This document shows, one piece after another, positions 60,801 through 64,000 of a stretch of DNA of 64,000 bases. Source of the DNA: Arcuatula senhousia. Lineage: Eukaryota; Mollusca; Bivalvia; Mytilida; Mytilidae. Position 1 is the stretch's first letter, and each line of letters starts with the position of its first letter. Position numbers and translations under genes: made by a program. The DNA is taken from assembly GCA_963971305.1 (NCBI GenBank), contig CAXARO010001844.1:62001-126000 (forward strand). The letters are read 5' to 3'. The notes beneath the pieces are model-generated. The model had not been told where the DNA came from. It saw only the letters and a program-made list of their open reading frames with translations, and did not search any database.

Positions 60801-63673
60801 CGAAAGTGGGGGCATATAGTGTTCAGGTATGTTCGTCCGTTCGTCCGTAGAAGTATCTATCGACTGACATGTAGAAAGTATCAACATGCAATTTTACTAT
60901 ACAATTATCACATGTTTTAAAAGCAAATGTGTTTTTTTTTCATATTTAAGGCTTTCATTTCCTTCCTCATCGTTGGCCATACACACGAAGACGTGGATCA
61001 AATGTTTTCTAAAGTTAGCCATGGTCTTAAAACTCAGAACGCTATTACCGTTGGTGATTTAGCTTCGGTTGTAACGTCCTCACAACAACCAAATCCGAGA
61101 GTTGAAAGTTTAAAGACCGTATGGAACATCAGTGAGTGGTTGGAGTCTTGTATTAACCAAGTGCACAACGTAACATTTCCAAAAATGTACAGGTAAATGT
61201 TTATATCATCAGACTTGATTACAAAAATGGTACAGTGCATCATTCGAAATAAACTACCATTTCTGGTAATCAAATATGATATATTTTAATTATAATTTCT
61301 CTGATAGACAGATCAGATGAAATCAATGATATACTATGATGGTTATTATTATTGTATTTTATGCTTTTTTTGTCTCGCCTGCGTTACTTTACCGGCGGCG
61401 GAGTTAATTTTTTGGGTAAGGTAATGAGCACCTCCATATCTCAAGAGCTATAGGTCCTATAAAGTCTAAATCGATGAAGCTTGGTATGCATACGCCCAGT
61501 GGTAGCTTAGCAAAGTTACGGTCCCATCTGTTGACTTTGATCTTGATTTTCCAGTTTAGTGACTTTGACAATTATTAATACATATAAAAGCAATGTTAAG
61601 GCTTTTCGAGCACCTCCATATCTCAAGAACTATACGTCCTAGGTTGATGCAACTTGGTATGCATATGCCCCAGTAGTCATGGTAGTAGTTTAGCACAATT
61701 GCATCCCCATCTTTTATACCTTGACCTTGATTTTTCAATTGAATGACTGACAATTCTCAATACATTTAATAGCAGTATAAGGATTTATGAGCCGCTCCAT
61801 ATCTCAAGTACTTTTGGTCCTAGGTTGATGAAACTTGGTATGCATTTGCCCTTTTATGGCTTAGTTCAGTTGCATCCCAATCTTTTGACATTGGACTTGA
61901 TTTTTTGGTTGAGTGAGTTTGATATTGCATATATTAGCAATGTTTAACTATAAACAACTTTTGATCTTAGAACTGAAAATCATTATAAATTCAAATATAG
62001 TGAAAGTAAGAAAGAATAGTGATTATTGCTTCTGATGGTGCTGGCAGGCGAGACATACTTAAGTGTTAACTTTTGTTTTATTTGAGATTAATATACAACA
62101 TGTACAAGTGAGACTTTTTTATAGTTTGGGGGAATAAGGTATTTTATTTTATTTTATTTTCTTGATGCAAGATATATTTTCTGGGCAGTCAATAGGGGTT
62201 TACGATGGGAATGACATAAATAGTCGTTGATTTAGTGACAACAATTTTGTATCAAATATCTAAATAGGACGAAATTATCTGTTATTTATATAATATATTA
62301 AAACTCTTCTTGTTTTAGATTATATAATGACGAAACAGGTCATACCACTGTAAAATTCAAAGTCTTGTCGTCTGATCCTGTTTGGCGGCCATTACCAACA
62401 GAAAGACCTCTGGAAATCTTCAAGATGGACGCACATGGTCAGCAAATCATTCCCGATGGAATGCCCCAAAGAGTGGAACCATCAGTAGGTGAACATGATT
62501 GGAGAGAATTAAAAGGGTAATTATTAATGCATTGGTATTTTTTGAAATTTGAAAGGAATTCAAAAGCTTTTGTTTGGCAAACTTATATAAATCGACAGTA
62601 ACATTGTTTTAAAAGTTCAGTACTGCATTGATCTATGGTCTTTGCTAAATACAATATTTCAAATGAATATGGCGAAAGATTGACTAGTACAAAAAATAGA
62701 AAAAGATTGATCATGTAAGAATTATATGGTTATAATCTCATTTCTGGAAATTTGCAACTTGAATCTGGACATTAACCAATACTTTACCTGAAGATTTTTT
62801 AGTCAAAGAGCCTTTGTACACACTTTGTCCATGTATGCAGTATATTCATCTAAAAGTTTCAAGTTACTTATACATAGAATGAACTATTTTTAGTTTTATT
62901 GGTGTGTAAAAGGGTGGACCTAAGCACATCGTTAATGAAGCGCGGTAGCGATTCATATTGAAAACGTGCTCAAAGTCCTCGCTTTTACACACCAATAAAA
63001 CTCAAAAATATTTCATTCAATGTAAATAATACCACTCAGATAAAATATATTAAAATTAATGTTTGCACAGAAAATTACACGAAATGCATGGTTCATATTT
63101 TTTTAATATTACCTTGAGCAAGTCGTTGAGTGAGTTTCATCGAGAAATAAAACTGCATTATTAACCAATCGAAATTGTCCTTATAAATTAGAATGTAATT
63201 AAATACTTTAAAAGCAAGTCGAGAAGTACATGATACAAACAGAAAATCTACGTACAGTTAAATGTAACTATTAGATTAGTTCATGTCTATGTGCTACTTA
63301 ATTTATATTAGATATTTCCTTATTTGTACGCCCATGAGTAGAATAAGTATATGTTAATTTTGGTCAAATAAAGCTACTTAATTAAATAAAAAGTTTTAAA
63401 TTTAATTTGGAAATGTGTCATCATATTTGCACATCATTAAATATGTATACATTTCATAGGTCACTAAAGAAGGATTTCAAGTTAGCACAGTTTACGGCTG
63501 AGTCAGTGGCTGAATGGAATGAGTTTCTCTCCGACCCATTTGCTGACCACTGTCAAGGTGCATGGCCCTTGGGGGATCTCAGAGATTTCAAGGAGCCTGA
63601 ACGTGCCGAAATTGGAGAAAAGGAAAGGGCGATAATAGAAAAGTACAAACAGAAAAGACAAATGATGAAAGAG
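54895..63673 (+). CDS. DUF7869-type protein, transposase-derived, partial (10 exons)
   Basis: Exons 54895-55153, 55469-55593, 56359-56564, 58882-59003, 59325-59460, 59954-60153, 60598-60664, 60951-61192, 62319-62516 and 63460-63673 join in phase throughout, giving about 589 codons without a stop. The first exon enters in phase 1, so a 5' exon is missing; the last has a GTAGGT donor and continues past the window. Order: CGCTVNC Cys motif with ILFWRQKI; VDQKLICRKT; a helical part; a Cys block C-x6-C-x2-C with a later H; then LILDGMDQNKTDLP, VHGRGKYCFVDF, LYVQLDNTTRENKNKY, and FLIVGHTHEDVDQMFSKV. These resemble RNase H-fold transposases, with D at 59401 and 60140 and E/D at 60987-60996 as the candidate triad. 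Ten-exon structure suggests a host gene rather than a mobile copy. Family name is from memory of the motif set. Confidence 0.7.
56570..58870. other. Long intron 3 of the DUF7869-type gene
   Basis: Holds poly-G and poly-C homopolymer runs (57496-57508, 58830-58840), a GTTTTTAAGGATTTCTGC-type unit near 57580, and the degenerate phrase CCATAAAAGTCTTAAAAAC. No exon with matching phase was found. Confidence 0.45.
59636..59950 (+). repeat. Module with CGTCCGTCCG tract in an intron
   Basis: TGTCCCCGCCGCAATGCGGAGCGGGGCCATA has a palindromic head (CCCCGC ... GCGGGG) followed by a CGTCCGTCCGTCCC tract at 59680-59730 and a phrase about TTTTTCTGAAATTTATACCA. It sits within the intron before exon 59954-60153. 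Confidence 0.65.
60786..60880 (+). repeat. Module head with TATGTCCC...GGGGGCATA hairpin and CGTCCGT tract
   Basis: TTATGTCCCATCTACGAAAG and TGGGGGCATATAG pair in part, then GTTCGTCCGTTCGTCCGTAG. Same design as at 59636. Lies in the intron between exons 60664 and 60951. Confidence 0.5.
61369..62058. mobile_element. Element bounded by TGTCTCGCCTGC inverted ends, with three internal units
   Basis: TTGTCTCGCCTGC at 61370 and GCAGGCGAGACA at about 62044 are inverted. Between them are three units of about 190 bp with GAGCACCTCCATATCTCAAG, AACTTGGTATGCATATGCCC and TTGACCTTGATTTT. This is the same end sequence as the hairpin at 49430, where the two ends lie next to each other. Confidence 0.6.
62887..63008. 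mobile_element. Near-perfect foldback element, about 122 bp
   Basis: TTTTTAGTTTTATTGGTGTG (62887 on) pairs with CACACCAATAAAACTCAAAAA (to 63008); inner arms AGCACATCGTTAATGAAGCGC and GCGATTCATATTGAAAACGTGCT also pair. The whole element is one hairpin with a GGTA centre. It sits in the last intron in the window. Confidence 0.7.
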
Positions 63674-64000
63674 GTAGGTTATTATCAAAATTGAAAGCTT
63701 TACTTAACAATACCAATACCAAAACTGTTAAAGGAGTGATTTTGACCGACTCTTTCCACTCTCTCAATGTCAAGATAAAAAAAAATTATGTGGCTCGAGG
63801 CTTTTAAACTGAGCATCTTTTTGCGCATATTGGAATTTTTTATAAAATTGATTGACTAACTGGACTTGACAGACAGAAACTTTATACTAAATTACAAAAA
63901 TTAGAAGCAATTAGGATATAAAAATGACATTTTAATCATTTATAGAATTTCCCGTACAAAATCAAAGCGAGATAATTTATATAGATTGAATAGGGAATTT

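Overview
This is an AT-rich, intron-rich, repeat-laden stretch of animal nuclear DNA. GT-AG introns, tandem satellites, degenerate retroelement copies, foldback elements and families typical of molluscs (a small secreted cysteine-rich peptide, a reverse transcriptase with a GIPMGTNCAPLLADLFL-type block, GGCGAGACATA/CGTCCGTCCG modules) point to a bivalve, most likely a mussel. The species is inference. No bacterial operon, CRISPR array or rRNA gene was seen.

Four genes can be supported by exon phase. (1) Minus strand 5860-4478: three exons for a 104-residue secreted peptide with two tandem six-cysteine domains, a host-defence candidate. (2) Plus strand 8224-10577: a small secreted protein resembling the N-terminal domain of meteorin; its first splice junction does not resolve in frame. 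(3) Minus strand 44753-22137: the largest and most unusual gene. Twenty coding exons, every junction in phase, give 693 residues: a novel N-terminal part, a ParB/sulfiredoxin-like domain, a region of helical segments encoded by very short phase-0 exons, and a C-terminal Tudor-like domain. (4) Plus strand 54895-63673: ten in-phase exons of a protein of the DUF7869 type, with a transposase-like D...D...E/D layout; both ends lie outside what I could place.

The rest is repeats. 1-690 is a decayed reverse-transcriptase copy; 1686-2093 is a palindromic CTAGATA array; 2898-4304 is a possible DNA transposon with 15-bp terminal inverted repeats; 11240-12605 is a 50-bp minisatellite split by a 5'-truncated retroelement whose near-identical sister lies at 46392-47445; 12602-12703 is a perfect 40-bp foldback. 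14870-17340 is a 400-bp tandem repeat, 17392-21284 a 186-bp satellite of about 21 units, and 21440-21790 a 61-bp repeat. The introns of gene 3 hold further retroelement fragments, an apparent PIF/Harbinger-type MITE (35375-35655) and tandem modules. 47445-54890 has no gene I can support.

The four genes show no evident functional link. The ParB-like/Tudor gene and the two-domain peptide are the best candidates for something undescribed.
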